Assembly (NCBI RefSeq): GCF_910594985.1
Contig: NZ_CAJVCE010000026.1
Coordinates: 26,760-90,759 of the forward strand
DNA: 64,000 nucleotides
Origin: Paenibacillus allorhizosphaerae
GTDB taxonomy: Bacteria; Bacillota; Bacilli; Paenibacillales; NBRC-103111
Direction of reading: 5' to 3'
Every line of letters begins with the position of its first letter. Positions within the stretch are counted from its first letter, which is position 1. The position numbers and the translations under genes were made by a program. Under the pieces are notes generated by a model that was not told the DNA's origin, did not search any database, and saw nothing but the letters and a program-made list of their open reading frames with translations. Below, one piece after another: positions 44,596 to 52,106 of the stretch.

Positions 44596-45663
44596 CTATA
44601 TGCGAACGATCCGGCCGCCGGCCGCTTTGCGCAGCCGGTTCATGACGGCGGCGCCGATGCCCTGCTCGGGGCACGCCTCCGCGGCGATGAAGCTGACGCC
44701 GGCTTCATCGAATTCGCGCAGCGCGGCGTAGAGCCCGCGCGCGACGGTGTCCAGGTCGCCGAGCGTGCCGCAGGCGACTTCATGATCCGCGCGGAGACGG
44801 CCGGCGTGTTCACGGTACGTGAAGACGCCGGTGCGCTCGCCGCGCGAGCGCGCTTCATCGAGCTCGCGCTGCATGCGAGCGAGCACCGGTTCAGCGGCGC
44901 CGCCCTGAACGAGCACCATCGCGCCGCGCGGAGCGTAGTGCGCGTATTTCATCCCGGGCGCGCGCGGCGCCTCGGGCTCCTGCTTGTGTTCGTCTGCCGA
45001 AGGCTCGAGCACGGTGACGTCCGGCAGCGCGGCGCGAAGCTGCGCTGCGATGATCCCGCCGGGCCGCAGGATGTGGAGGGCGCCGTCCGCGCCGAATTCG
45101 ACGACGGTCGATTCGAGCCCGACGCCCGTCGGCCCGCCATCCACGACGCCGGCGATGCGGCCGTCGAGATCCTCCAGCACGTGTGCCGCATGCGTCGGGC
45201 TGGGCCGTCCCGAACGGTTCGCGCTAGGGGCGGCGACGGGACATCCGCTAGCTGCGATCAGCTGCAGCGCGACCGGATGGTCGGGCATGCGAAGCCCGAC
45301 CGTCGGCAGCCCCGCGGTGACCAGCGGGGACAGCACGCCGGGAAGCACCGGCAGCACCACGGTGAGTGGGCCCGGCCAGAAGACGTCGAGCAAACGCGAA
45401 ACGGCCTCATCCGGCGGGGCGGTGAGCTCCGCAAGCTGAGACCTTTCGGCGATGTGAACGATTAGCGGGTTGTCGGACGGTCTGCCTTTCGCCGCGAAGA
45501 TCGCCGAAACCGCCTCCGTATTGGCGGCGTCGGCCCCAAGGCCGTATACCGTTTCCGTAGGAAAAGCGACGAGCTTCCCTTCTCGGAGACTTTCCGCCGC
45601 TTCCCTCAGTCCATCGGCGTTGCCGCCGCTTGCCGACAAATCAATCTTCCAAACCTTTGTCAT
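44596..45663 (-). CDS. ywlC: L-threonylcarbamoyladenylate synthase (Sua5/YwlC)
   Basis: A 355-residue Sua5-type enzyme: a YrdC domain (about 10-205) and a C-terminal Sua5 domain. It makes threonylcarbamoyl-AMP for t6A modification of tRNAs reading ANN codons. Motifs: FPTETVYGLGADAAN, KGRPSDNPLIVHI and SANRSGRPSPTHA. The ATG at 45663 has GGTGG about 6 bases upstream. The region is strikingly GC-rich, which also opens long false frames on the other strand. ywlC next to spoIIR matches Bacillus. Confidence 0.94.
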   Translation of the reverse strand: MTKVWKIDLSASGGNADGLREAAESLREGKLVAFPTETVYGLGADAANTEAVSAIFAAKGRPSDNPLIVHIAERSQLAELTAPPDEAVSRLLDVFWPGPLTVVLPVLPGVLSPLVTAGLPTVGLRMPDHPVALQLIAASGCPVAAPSANRSGRPSPTHAAHVLEDLDGRIAGVVDGGPTGVGLESTVVEFGADGALHILRPGGIIAAQLRAALPDVTVLEPSADEHKQEPEAPRAPGMKYAHYAPRGAMVLVQGGAAEPVLARMQRELDEARSRGERTGVFTYREHAGRLRADHEVACGTLGDLDTVARGLYAALREFDEAGVSFIAAEACPEQGIGAAVMNRLRKAAGGRIVRI

Positions 45664-45685
45664 ACCTATCCACCCTTTTCTTTCG

Positions 45686-46522
45686 TCACGCAAACAGGGA
45701 GCCGACCTTCTTCAGCAAATCCCACAGGAAGAAGCGGATTTCCGGCTTCGGCGCCGATGCGGATGCCAGTTGTTCCTCAGCCTGTCCCGCAGCATCAAGC
45801 GCCTTGCCTGCACCTTTGGAAGCGCCCGCTTCCTGAACCGTTTTCCCGTTAGTCGCCGATTTTCCCGCATCCGCCGTTTTGCCTGCGGCGGTTTTTGCGT
45901 CTTTTGCAGGCTTGCCTGCTTTCGTATCTTGACTTGCTTTATTGTCATCGGCCTCATCCGCGGCTGCGGCATGCGCCGTATTTTTCTTTACCATCATCTC
46001 CGAGTCGACGAAGCAGAGCGGAGGAAACAGCACGCACCACCAGTTCTGTCCTTCCGCAGCACCGATCGAGACGCGCAGCGCCTCGTAATCGCCGGCCGGA
46101 TATACTTGGTTGCCGTACATTTTCGTCGGGAACGGCACGACGCCAAGCTCCACTTTATAGTCGTAGTCAAATCCGTTGCTGCGCAGCGTCTTGCCGACAA
46201 GCTCATGCAGCTCCGGCAAATGCTCACGCACCACGGCGCGCGCCGCTTCGATGCCTTGCGGCTCCGTCACCCAGCCGTTCATCTGCTCGATAATCGCATC
46301 CCGCACTTCCCGCTTTACCCACTGGTCGGCAGGTGCATCGGAATTAGCCAAAATACGCAAACGGATCGACTCCTGCGGGATGATATCGCTTGCCGTCTCC
46401 GCTTGTTCAGCCGATGCATACAGCATGGCGTTTGAGCGATTGGATTCCCAGCAAGTCATCATCACCATCAGAGCAAAAGCGATATAAGCATATCGTTTCC
46501 AACCGAACCGTTTGACCATCAT
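45686..46522 (-). CDS. spoIIR: Stage II sporulation protein R (SpoIIR) with low-complexity insert
   Basis: A 278-residue secreted signalling protein made in the forespore; it triggers processing of pro-sigma-E by SpoIIGA. One N-terminal helix at about 10-28 serves as signal or anchor. The family core lies in about 48-170 (RLRILANSDAPADQWVKREVRD and RVSIGAAEGQNWWCVLFPPLCF). After that comes about 80 residues rich in Ala, Lys, Asp and Gly, then a short conserved-looking tail RFFLWDLLKKVGSLF. B. subtilis SpoIIR is about 50 residues shorter. A sigma-F-like promoter is upstream. Confidence 0.93.
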   Translation of the reverse strand: MMVKRFGWKRYAYIAFALMVMMTCWESNRSNAMLYASAEQAETASDIIPQESIRLRILANSDAPADQWVKREVRDAIIEQMNGWVTEPQGIEAARAVVREHLPELHELVGKTLRSNGFDYDYKVELGVVPFPTKMYGNQVYPAGDYEALRVSIGAAEGQNWWCVLFPPLCFVDSEMMVKKNTAHAAAADEADDNKASQDTKAGKPAKDAKTAAGKTADAGKSATNGKTVQEAGASKGAGKALDAAGQAEEQLASASAPKPEIRFFLWDLLKKVGSLFA

Positions 46523-46558
46523 CAGCAGCCCCTCTCGAACTCTTGCAACTCTAGTTGT

Positions 46559-46589
46559 CAGTATGTCCGAATTGAGAGAGTTTATACGT
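46559..46589 (-). promoter_or_regulatory. Putative sigma-F promoter of spoIIR
   Basis: GGACATACTG on the minus strand resembles the sigma-F -10 element (six of eight defined positions). ACGTA is 16 bases upstream and GTATA 14 bases upstream. The layout copies that before spoIIQ. spoIIR is a known sigma-F gene. Confidence 0.5.
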
Positions 46590-46614
46590 ATGAGCCTAGT
46601 AATCTATTAAAATA

Positions 46615-47523
46615 TTATGCTAGTGACGGCTTCCGGTAGGCGATCACATGCCGCTCGATGCCCGCCAAATCGGGGATAACCCGGACTTCGTCCCAGTCCG
46701 CCGCCTGCTCCAGCAGACGTCTTACCTCGCCGGCTTGCCCCTGCCCGACCTCGAAGCCCACGAGCGACGGTAGCGCGGGCAGCTCCGCCAGCTGCGATGT
46801 CAGCCTGCGGTACAGCACGAGGCCGTCGACGCCGCCGTACAGCGCCGTTCGCGGCTCGTACAGCCGCACCTCCGGCTGCAGTCCCGCTTCATCCTCCTCC
46901 GGGATGTACGGCGGATTCGACACCACGGCATCGAGTTTTATGCCGCGTTCAATGTACGGGACGAGCAAGTCGCCTTCCATGAAGGCGATTCGCTCCTGCA
47001 TCCCGTTTCGCGCTGCATTGGCCTCAGCCACTTTCAACGCGTCGGGCGAGATGTCGGAAGCCAGTACGCGCCATTCAGGGCGCTGCACGGCGAGGCTCAC
47101 AGCGATCGCACCGCTGCCGGTGCCGACGTCGCACACGACGGGACTCTCGCTCTTCCGTGCCCCGGTTTCCCACAGCCGCCGTCCTAGCGTTACGACCGCT
47201 TCGACGAGCAGCTCCGTCTCCGGCCGCGGTATGAGCACCGCCGGCGTAACGGCAAAGGGGAGCCCGTAAAACTCCTGCTCCCCGATCATATATTGCACCG
47301 GCTCGCCGCTCGCCTTGCGCTCCAGCAGCCGCTGCCAATCGGCTTCCCGCTCCTGCGGGAACGGCTCCGGCCAGCGGAGCAGCAGACCGCTGCGGTCTTC
47401 GCCAAGCAGGTGCTCCAGGAGCCGCTGCGCGTTTGCTTCCGGTTCCCGCACCCCGCGCTGCCGCAAAAAAGAAGAAGCCTCCGCATAGGCTTCACGTATC
47501 GTTAACCGCCGCGTATCAGACAC
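46615..47523 (-). CDS. prmC: Peptide chain release factor N(5)-glutamine methyltransferase PrmC
   Basis: A 302-residue SAM-dependent methyltransferase that methylates the Gln of the GGQ motif in release factors. SAM-binding DVGTGSGAIAVSLA and the catalytic NPPY (VVSNPPYIPEED) are present. The start is a GTG at 47523 that overlaps the end of prfA by 8 bases, with AAAGGAG 9 bases upstream, so substrate and modifier are coupled. Confidence 0.95.
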   Translation of the reverse strand: MSDTRRLTIREAYAEASSFLRQRGVREPEANAQRLLEHLLGEDRSGLLLRWPEPFPQEREADWQRLLERKASGEPVQYMIGEQEFYGLPFAVTPAVLIPRPETELLVEAVVTLGRRLWETGARKSESPVVCDVGTGSGAIAVSLAVQRPEWRVLASDISPDALKVAEANAARNGMQERIAFMEGDLLVPYIERGIKLDAVVSNPPYIPEEDEAGLQPEVRLYEPRTALYGGVDGLVLYRRLTSQLAELPALPSLVGFEVGQGQAGEVRRLLEQAADWDEVRVIPDLAGIERHVIAYRKPSLA

Positions 47524-48595
47524 CGGCGTATTCTCCTTTATCCATCAGCTCGGTTTGCGAAGCGATCGTCAGCGCCGATATGATCTCGTCCATATCGCCG
47601 TTCAGCACCGAATCAAGCCGATGCAGCGTTAAACCGATCCGATGATCCGTCACGCGGCTTTGCGGGAAGTTGTAGGTCCGGATGCGCTCCGAACGGTCGC
47701 CCGTCCCGACTTTGCTTTTCCGCTCCGCCCCGTACTTCTCCATCTCTTCCTGCTGCATCTTGTCAAAAATCCGGGCGCGCAGCACTTGCAGCGCCTTCTC
47801 TTTGTTGGAGTTTTGCGATTTGCCGTCCTGGCACGTCGCCACGATGCCCGTCGGAATGTGCGTCACGCGCACCGCCGATTTCGTCGTGTTGACGGACTGG
47901 CCGCCCGCACCGCTCGAACAAAACGTATCGACGCGAATATCCGCGTCGTGAATTTCAATATCGAAATCTTCCATCTCTGGCATGACGCCGACGGTCGATG
48001 TTGACGTATGAATCCGCCCGCCCGATTCGGTCGTCGGAATGCGCTGTACCCGGTGCGCCCCGCTCTCGAATTTCAGCTTGCTGTACGCCCCTTTGCCGTT
48101 CACCATGAAGATGATTTCCTTGAAGCCGCCAAGATCGTTCATGTTCGCATCGAGCACCTCGGTGCGCCAGCCTTGAGAATCGGCAAACTTCGTGTACATC
48201 CGGTACAAATCGGCCGCGAACAGCGCCGCCTCATCCCCTCCGGCCGCGCCGCGGATTTCCACGATCACGTTCTTGTCGTCGTTTGGATCTTTCGGCATCA
48301 TCAGCACTTTGATGCGTTCCTCGAGCTGCGCTTTCCGTTCCGTCAGCTCGTCGAGCTCCATTTTGACGAGTTCCTTCATTTCGTCGTCGAGCTTTTCGTT
48401 TTGCATTGCCCGCGCCGCTTCATACTGTTCCACTACGCTTTTATATTCCGTGTAAGCTTCGTACGTTTCCTGCAGATCGGATTGCTCCTTGGAATACTCC
48501 CGCAGTTTTTTCGCATCGCCAGCCACATCAGGGTCGCACAGCAGCTCGCTCAATTTCTCATAGCGGTCCGCCAGCGCTTGAAGTCGATCCAACAT
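47516..48595 (-). CDS. prfA: Peptide chain release factor 1
   Basis: A 359-residue release factor reading UAA and UAG. The GGQ loop is SGAGGQSVNTTKSAVR and the stop-codon reader PxT appears as IPTTES... in the anticodon-like domain. I chose the second of two near ATGs (48595), which has AGAGGTG 7 bases upstream; the first (48601) sits 3 bases from it. Confidence 0.96.
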   Translation of the reverse strand: MLDRLQALADRYEKLSELLCDPDVAGDAKKLREYSKEQSDLQETYEAYTEYKSVVEQYEAARAMQNEKLDDEMKELVKMELDELTERKAQLEERIKVLMMPKDPNDDKNVIVEIRGAAGGDEAALFAADLYRMYTKFADSQGWRTEVLDANMNDLGGFKEIIFMVNGKGAYSKLKFESGAHRVQRIPTTESGGRIHTSTSTVGVMPEMEDFDIEIHDADIRVDTFCSSGAGGQSVNTTKSAVRVTHIPTGIVATCQDGKSQNSNKEKALQVLRARIFDKMQQEEMEKYGAERKSKVGTGDRSERIRTYNFPQSRVTDHRIGLTLHRLDSVLNGDMDEIISALTIASQTELMDKGEYAGV

Positions 48596-48746
48596 CGTCA
48601 TACACCTCTTCTTTCTTCCATTTTCGTCGTTTTTCCTGCTGCTTATTCCTCATCGTCGTCCGGGTGGCGGTCCGTTTCAACCGGGTCCACATTTCCCAAA
48701 GCCGCCGCCGACCGTAACAACTTTCTTCGGATCGTAAGCTTCGTGG

Positions 48747-49847
48747 CTAAACGTTGAAACGGAAATGCATGACGTCGCCGTCCTGAACGACATATTCCTT
48801 ACCTTCCAGACGAAGCAGCCCTTTCTCTTTGGCCGCGTTCATCGATCCCGTATTAGACAAATCTTCATAACCGACCACTTCCGCACGAATGAATCCGCGC
48901 TCAAAGTCTGTATGGATGACGCCGGCTGCTTGAGGGGCTTTCATCCCTTTGCGGATGGTCCACGCGCGAACCTCCTGCACGCCCGCCGTGAAGTACGTAT
49001 ACAATCCTAGCAGCTTATACGCAGCCTTGATCAAGCGGTTCAAGCCGGATTCCTGCAGCCCGAGCTCTTCCAGGAACATTTGCTTGTCCTCGCCCTCCAG
49101 CTCCGCGATCTCCGATTCGACTTTCGCACTGATCGGCACCACTTCCGCACCTTCCTGCGCAGCGTATTCGCGTACGCGCAGTACGAACGGGTTGTCTTCG
49201 GCATCCGCCACTTCCGCCTCGCTCACGTTGGCTGCGTACAGCACCGGCTTCATCGTCAGCAGATGCAGGTCGCGAATCAGCAGCTTTTCCTCGTCGCTAA
49301 GATCAACGCTGCGCGCCGGTTTGTCATTATAAAGCGCCTCTTTTACCCGTTCGAGGCATTCCACTTCTTGAGCGTACTTTTTATCGCCGCTCTTCATATT
49401 TTTGCGGGAACGGTCAATTCGCTTATCTACCGAATCCACATCGGCCAAAATCAGCTCGAGGTTGATCGTCTCGATATCGCTGATCGGATCGACCGTACCC
49501 GAGACGTGCGTAATGTTCTCATCCTGGAAGCAGCGTACGACATGCACGATCGCATCCACTTCGCGGATGTGGGCCAAAAATTTGTTGCCGAGGCCCTCTC
49601 CTTTGCTTGCGCCTTTCACGAGCCCGGCAATATCGACAAATTCAAATGCCGTCGGCACAATGCGGTTCGGCGTCACAATCTCGGCTAAGCGATCCAGGCG
49701 CTCATCCGGCACCTCCACCACACCGACGTTTGGATCTATAGTACAGAATGGATAGTTCGCCGATTCCGCTCCCGCCTGCGTAATAGCGTTAAATAACGTA
49801 GACTTGCCGACGTTCGGCAGCCCGACGATCCCAGCTTTCAATGCCAT
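48747..49847 (-). CDS. ychF: Redox-regulated ATPase YchF
   Basis: A 366-residue Obg-family P-loop ATPase. G1 GLPNVGKSTLFNAIT, the G3-like DIAGLVKGASKGEGLGN, and a C-terminal TGS domain ending in EYVVQDGDVMHFRFNV are visible. The family binds ATP rather than GTP and associates with ribosomes. It is the last minus-strand gene of the block; a 482-base divergent region separates it from tadA. Confidence 0.96.
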   Translation of the reverse strand: MALKAGIVGLPNVGKSTLFNAITQAGAESANYPFCTIDPNVGVVEVPDERLDRLAEIVTPNRIVPTAFEFVDIAGLVKGASKGEGLGNKFLAHIREVDAIVHVVRCFQDENITHVSGTVDPISDIETINLELILADVDSVDKRIDRSRKNMKSGDKKYAQEVECLERVKEALYNDKPARSVDLSDEEKLLIRDLHLLTMKPVLYAANVSEAEVADAEDNPFVLRVREYAAQEGAEVVPISAKVESEIAELEGEDKQMFLEELGLQESGLNRLIKAAYKLLGLYTYFTAGVQEVRAWTIRKGMKAPQAAGVIHTDFERGFIRAEVVGYEDLSNTGSMNAAKEKGLLRLEGKEYVVQDGDVMHFRFNV

Positions 49848-50167
49848 TCCAAGGACAACTCCTTAATGTTATGTCTAGGGAAATTCCTAACTTAAGATTA
49901 TACTACAAAAAGAAGCGTCATGTCACCTTACGCCCCTATGCAAAAAATACCGTCTGCTTCCCAGTCGTCAAAAACGGTATGTTCGGTCGGCTCTCTCGGA
50001 TCGGTTGCAGTACTCTAGGCAAATCAAAGAAGTCCACTTTTCGCGTGGTATGGATAGTACGAATTGGCATATCGATCCATCCCATAATATGTTAGTTCAT
50101 CCATTTTCGTTTGTGGCGAGAGCTGCCATATCGGCCGAAAAAGGCGTATTCACACTTTCAACAACGC
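49848..50167. other. Divergent intergenic region, left part
   Basis: 320 bases between ychF and the DnaA-box cluster. No gene is convincing. A 46-codon plus-strand reading beginning MDSTNWHIDPSHNML ends at 50190 and faintly recalls the start of YceI-type lipid-binding proteins, but it is too short and lacks a ribosome site. Confidence 0.4.
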
Positions 50168-50308
50168 TGTGGACAATCCGTTGTGCATAACGCGAAATTG
50201 CGCTTCATCCCCATTTTTTCTACAATGATATGTGAATATCGATAACTTATCCACAATTTTATCCACAGCATGTTAACAACGAATATTTGTTCGTTTGCTT
50301 TATACACA
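50168..50308. promoter_or_regulatory. Cluster of five DnaA boxes upstream of tadA
   Basis: Two perfect DnaA boxes TTATCCACA lie on the plus strand at 50247-50255 and 50259-50267. One-mismatch boxes are TTATACACA at 50300-50308 (plus), TTATGCACA at 50182-50190 (minus) and TTGTCCACA at 50168-50176 (minus). The stretch between is AT-rich. I found no other perfect box in the window. dnaA is not here, so this looks like an origin-proximal DnaA-box cluster rather than the standard origin. Confidence 0.75.
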
Positions 50309-50329
50309 AGTTTGAATGAGGTGCGGCGA

Positions 50330-50800
50330 TTGTCTTCTCTTGAATATTCTCATGAATTTTTTATGCGGGCAGCTATTGAAGAAGCCGGTAAAGCCGAGTC
50401 GATCCGGGAAGTTCCGATCGGCGCTGTCATTGTCCGCGGTAACGAAATCATCGGCCGCGGCCATAACGTGCGGGAAACCACCCGCGACCCGCTCGCTCAC
50501 GCGGAGCTCATTGCCATTAAACAAGCCAGCGAGTATCTGGACGCCTGGCGGCTGCTGGACTGCCGGCTTTACGTCACGCTGGAACCCTGCCCGATGTGTG
50601 CCGGGGCTATTGTCCAAGCCCGCGTTCCTACCGTAATCTTTGGTACGCCTGATCCGAAGGCGGGCTGCGCGGGAACGCTGATGAATCTGCTGCAGGAGGA
50701 ACGGTTTAATCATCGGGTGGAAGTCATCAGCGGCGTGCTGCAGGAGGAATGCAGTGCGATGTTGACGTTATTTTTCCGAAAACTTCGAGGGAAAATATGA
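50330..50800 (+). CDS. tadA: tRNA adenosine(34) deaminase TadA
   Basis: A 156-residue zinc deaminase converting A34 to inosine in tRNA-Arg(ACG). Zinc site: HAE in PLAHAELIAI and PCPMC in LEPCPMCAGA. The start is a TTG at 50330 with GAGGTG about 8 bases upstream; a longer reading would run through the DnaA-box cluster and has no ribosome site. It is one of few plus-strand genes, opposite to the inferred fork direction. Confidence 0.94.
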   Translation: MSSLEYSHEFFMRAAIEEAGKAESIREVPIGAVIVRGNEIIGRGHNVRETTRDPLAHAELIAIKQASEYLDAWRLLDCRLYVTLEPCPMCAGAIVQARVPTVIFGTPDPKAGCAGTLMNLLQEERFNHRVEVISGVLQEECSAMLTLFFRKLRGKI

Positions 50801-50858
50801 CGCAGCCCGCTTGATCGTAATGCGAAAAATTCCGTTTACCGACACGGTTCACAGGTTC

Positions 50859-50887
50859 TTTACATCTATTTTTTCCTATGATATTAT
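50859..50887 (+). promoter_or_regulatory. Promoter of tRNA-Pro
   Basis: TTTACA, 17 bases, TATTAT, ending 27 bases before the tRNA. Good fit to sigma-A. Confidence 0.7.
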
Positions 50888-50914
50888 ATAAAGACTTCGT
50901 CCTTAAACGAAGAT

Positions 50915-50991
50915 CGAGACGTGGCTCAGCTTGGTAGAGCGCTTGGTTCGGGACCAAGAGGTCGCAGGTTCAAATCCTGTCGTCTCGACCA
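50915..50991 (+). tRNA. tRNA-Pro (CGG)
   Basis: A 77-base cloverleaf with the CCA end encoded. Acceptor CGAGACG/CGTCTCG pairs fully. The anticodon stem CTTGG/CCAAG encloses the loop TTCGGGA, giving anticodon CGG for the CCG codon. TTCAAATC-type T loop is present. It has its own promoter and terminator. Confidence 0.97.
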
Positions 50992-51004
50992 CCATACATA
51001 TAAG

Positions 51005-51035
51005 ATTGCGGCGATCGGGCCGCAATTTTTTTTTT
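51005..51035 (+). terminator. Terminator of tRNA-Pro
   Basis: ATTGCGGC/GCCGCAAT hairpin with a short loop, followed by ten T. Confidence 0.92.
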
Positions 51036-51338
51036 GCCCAAAACGAAAATGCACCAATGGGCACTAGCACTGATCCCAATAGTAGCTCGAATTACGTTCC
51101 GATGCTCCTTTTGTGAGTCAACCTCCATCGAACTTCCTTATAACCACTTCTTTTTCGCGCACCTTCAAATTTGAATTTTCTTACATATATTCCCTTTCAA
51201 TTCCTTGAGAGATCAAGGTTTTTTGTTTTTTAGGAACCGATGTCCCCGCATTTTGCTGTGCACCCTTTAGAGTCAGCTCTTTCGTCGATTCTGTAATAAG
51301 AACTCTCCCGCTTTCGGAAGATTTACCCTCTTGAAATG
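51036..51338. other. Gene-free region after tRNA-Pro
   Basis: About 300 bases between the tRNA-Pro terminator and the LexA-box region. A second plus-strand terminator sits at 51203. I find no frame that looks coding; a short RNA ending at the second terminator is possible but has no visible promoter. Confidence 0.35.
51203..51226 (+). terminator. Orphan terminator hairpin
   Basis: CCTTGA-GAGA-TCAAGG followed by TTTTTTG. No gene on the plus strand precedes it within 170 bases. Confidence 0.55.
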
Positions 51339-51389
51339 CGAATGTTCGTTCGCTATTCTTCGTATACTAATGTCAAGAACAAATGTTCT
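51339..51389 (+). promoter_or_regulatory. Orphan LexA (SOS) operator region
   Basis: AGAACAAATGTTCT at 51376-51389 fits the Bacillus SOS box CGAACRNRYGTTYC at all inner 12 positions. A second, degenerate box (CGAATGTTCGTTCG) lies at 51339-51352. A TATACT -10-like hexamer is at 51363 between them. A good AGGAGG follows at 51398, but no start codon or frame follows on the plus strand. Confidence 0.55.
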
Positions 51390-51443
51390 TTTCTTTAGGA
51401 GGCGGTATCCAATCTGCTCCGTTTCAACTATCCTGAAGCGCCG

Positions 51444-52106
51444 TTAGGATACGATTGGCATTTGGTCCGCTCCCCGTACCTCCACCTGCAATTCTTGCGG
51501 AAGCACAACCGTCACCCTCATATACGGGTAGTAGGAACGAAGGCCCCGATGCGCCGGCTGCTGCTTAATTTGCACATACATCGTATCGCCTACCGTCTTG
51601 AACGCGTATGGATTCGGCTTGTCTGCTTCGGTCCCCGCTTCTTTCAGCACCCGCTCGCGGTAGCTTCCGAATACATGAACCGTGCGTTCGGTCGACTGAT
51701 CCACCTTCACCTGGGAACCGGACGTTTGTACGATAATCCGCTTAATGTTTGCGCCTACCGGCTCCTGTGCATCGGGAAGCTCCACCGTTCGCTCCACCTC
51801 GGATACGGCCTGCCGGATTTCCCCGATGACCCCGATGCTTGTCAGCATGGCAAAACCAAGACAGCAGGCGTAAAGCACTGAGACAAAAAATACGCTTATA
51901 AAATCATAATGAATTACGCTGTTTTCTTTTCGCGAAAACCATATGTACAGTATAATTTCAAGGCCAAGCAGCACGAACAAGATCGGCCACCAGGCGATGA
52001 AGGCGTCAAACGCCTTCATCCCGTTCATTTGCGATACAAAAAGGATGCTGCCCAGGAAAACAAGGGTTAACCCCATCGACAACGTGCCTACGCGCCATCG
52101 CGTCAT
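51444..52106 (-). CDS. Membrane protein with LiaF-like layout, end of the ECF sigma operon
   Basis: A 220-residue protein: helices at about 8-28, 37-54 and 68-95, then an extracytoplasmic domain of about 115 residues rich in beta strands. The two-helix start and C-terminal beta domain recall LiaI/LiaF-type envelope-stress proteins, but the match is by layout only. It overlaps the upstream gene by 4 bases (ATGA). A role in sensing or countering envelope stress is inferred from the operon. Confidence 0.8.
   Translation of the reverse strand: MTRWRVGTLSMGLTLVFLGSILFVSQMNGMKAFDAFIAWWPILFVLLGLEIILYIWFSRKENSVIHYDFISVFFVSVLYACCLGFAMLTSIGVIGEIRQAVSEVERTVELPDAQEPVGANIKRIIVQTSGSQVKVDQSTERTVHVFGSYRERVLKEAGTEADKPNPYAFKTVGDTMYVQIKQQPAHRGLRSYYPYMRVTVVLPQELQVEVRGADQMPIVS

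Noticed and set aside
44479..45465. A 328-codon plus-strand frame opposite ywlC
   Set aside because: It arises from the high GC content of ywlC and is rich in Arg, Ala and Gly with no motif. The minus-strand frame has all Sua5 motifs.
50005..50190. Short plus-strand frame resembling the start of a YceI protein
   Set aside because: The likeness covers only about ten residues (WHIDPSH), there is no ribosome site, and the frame ends at once. At most a decayed remnant.
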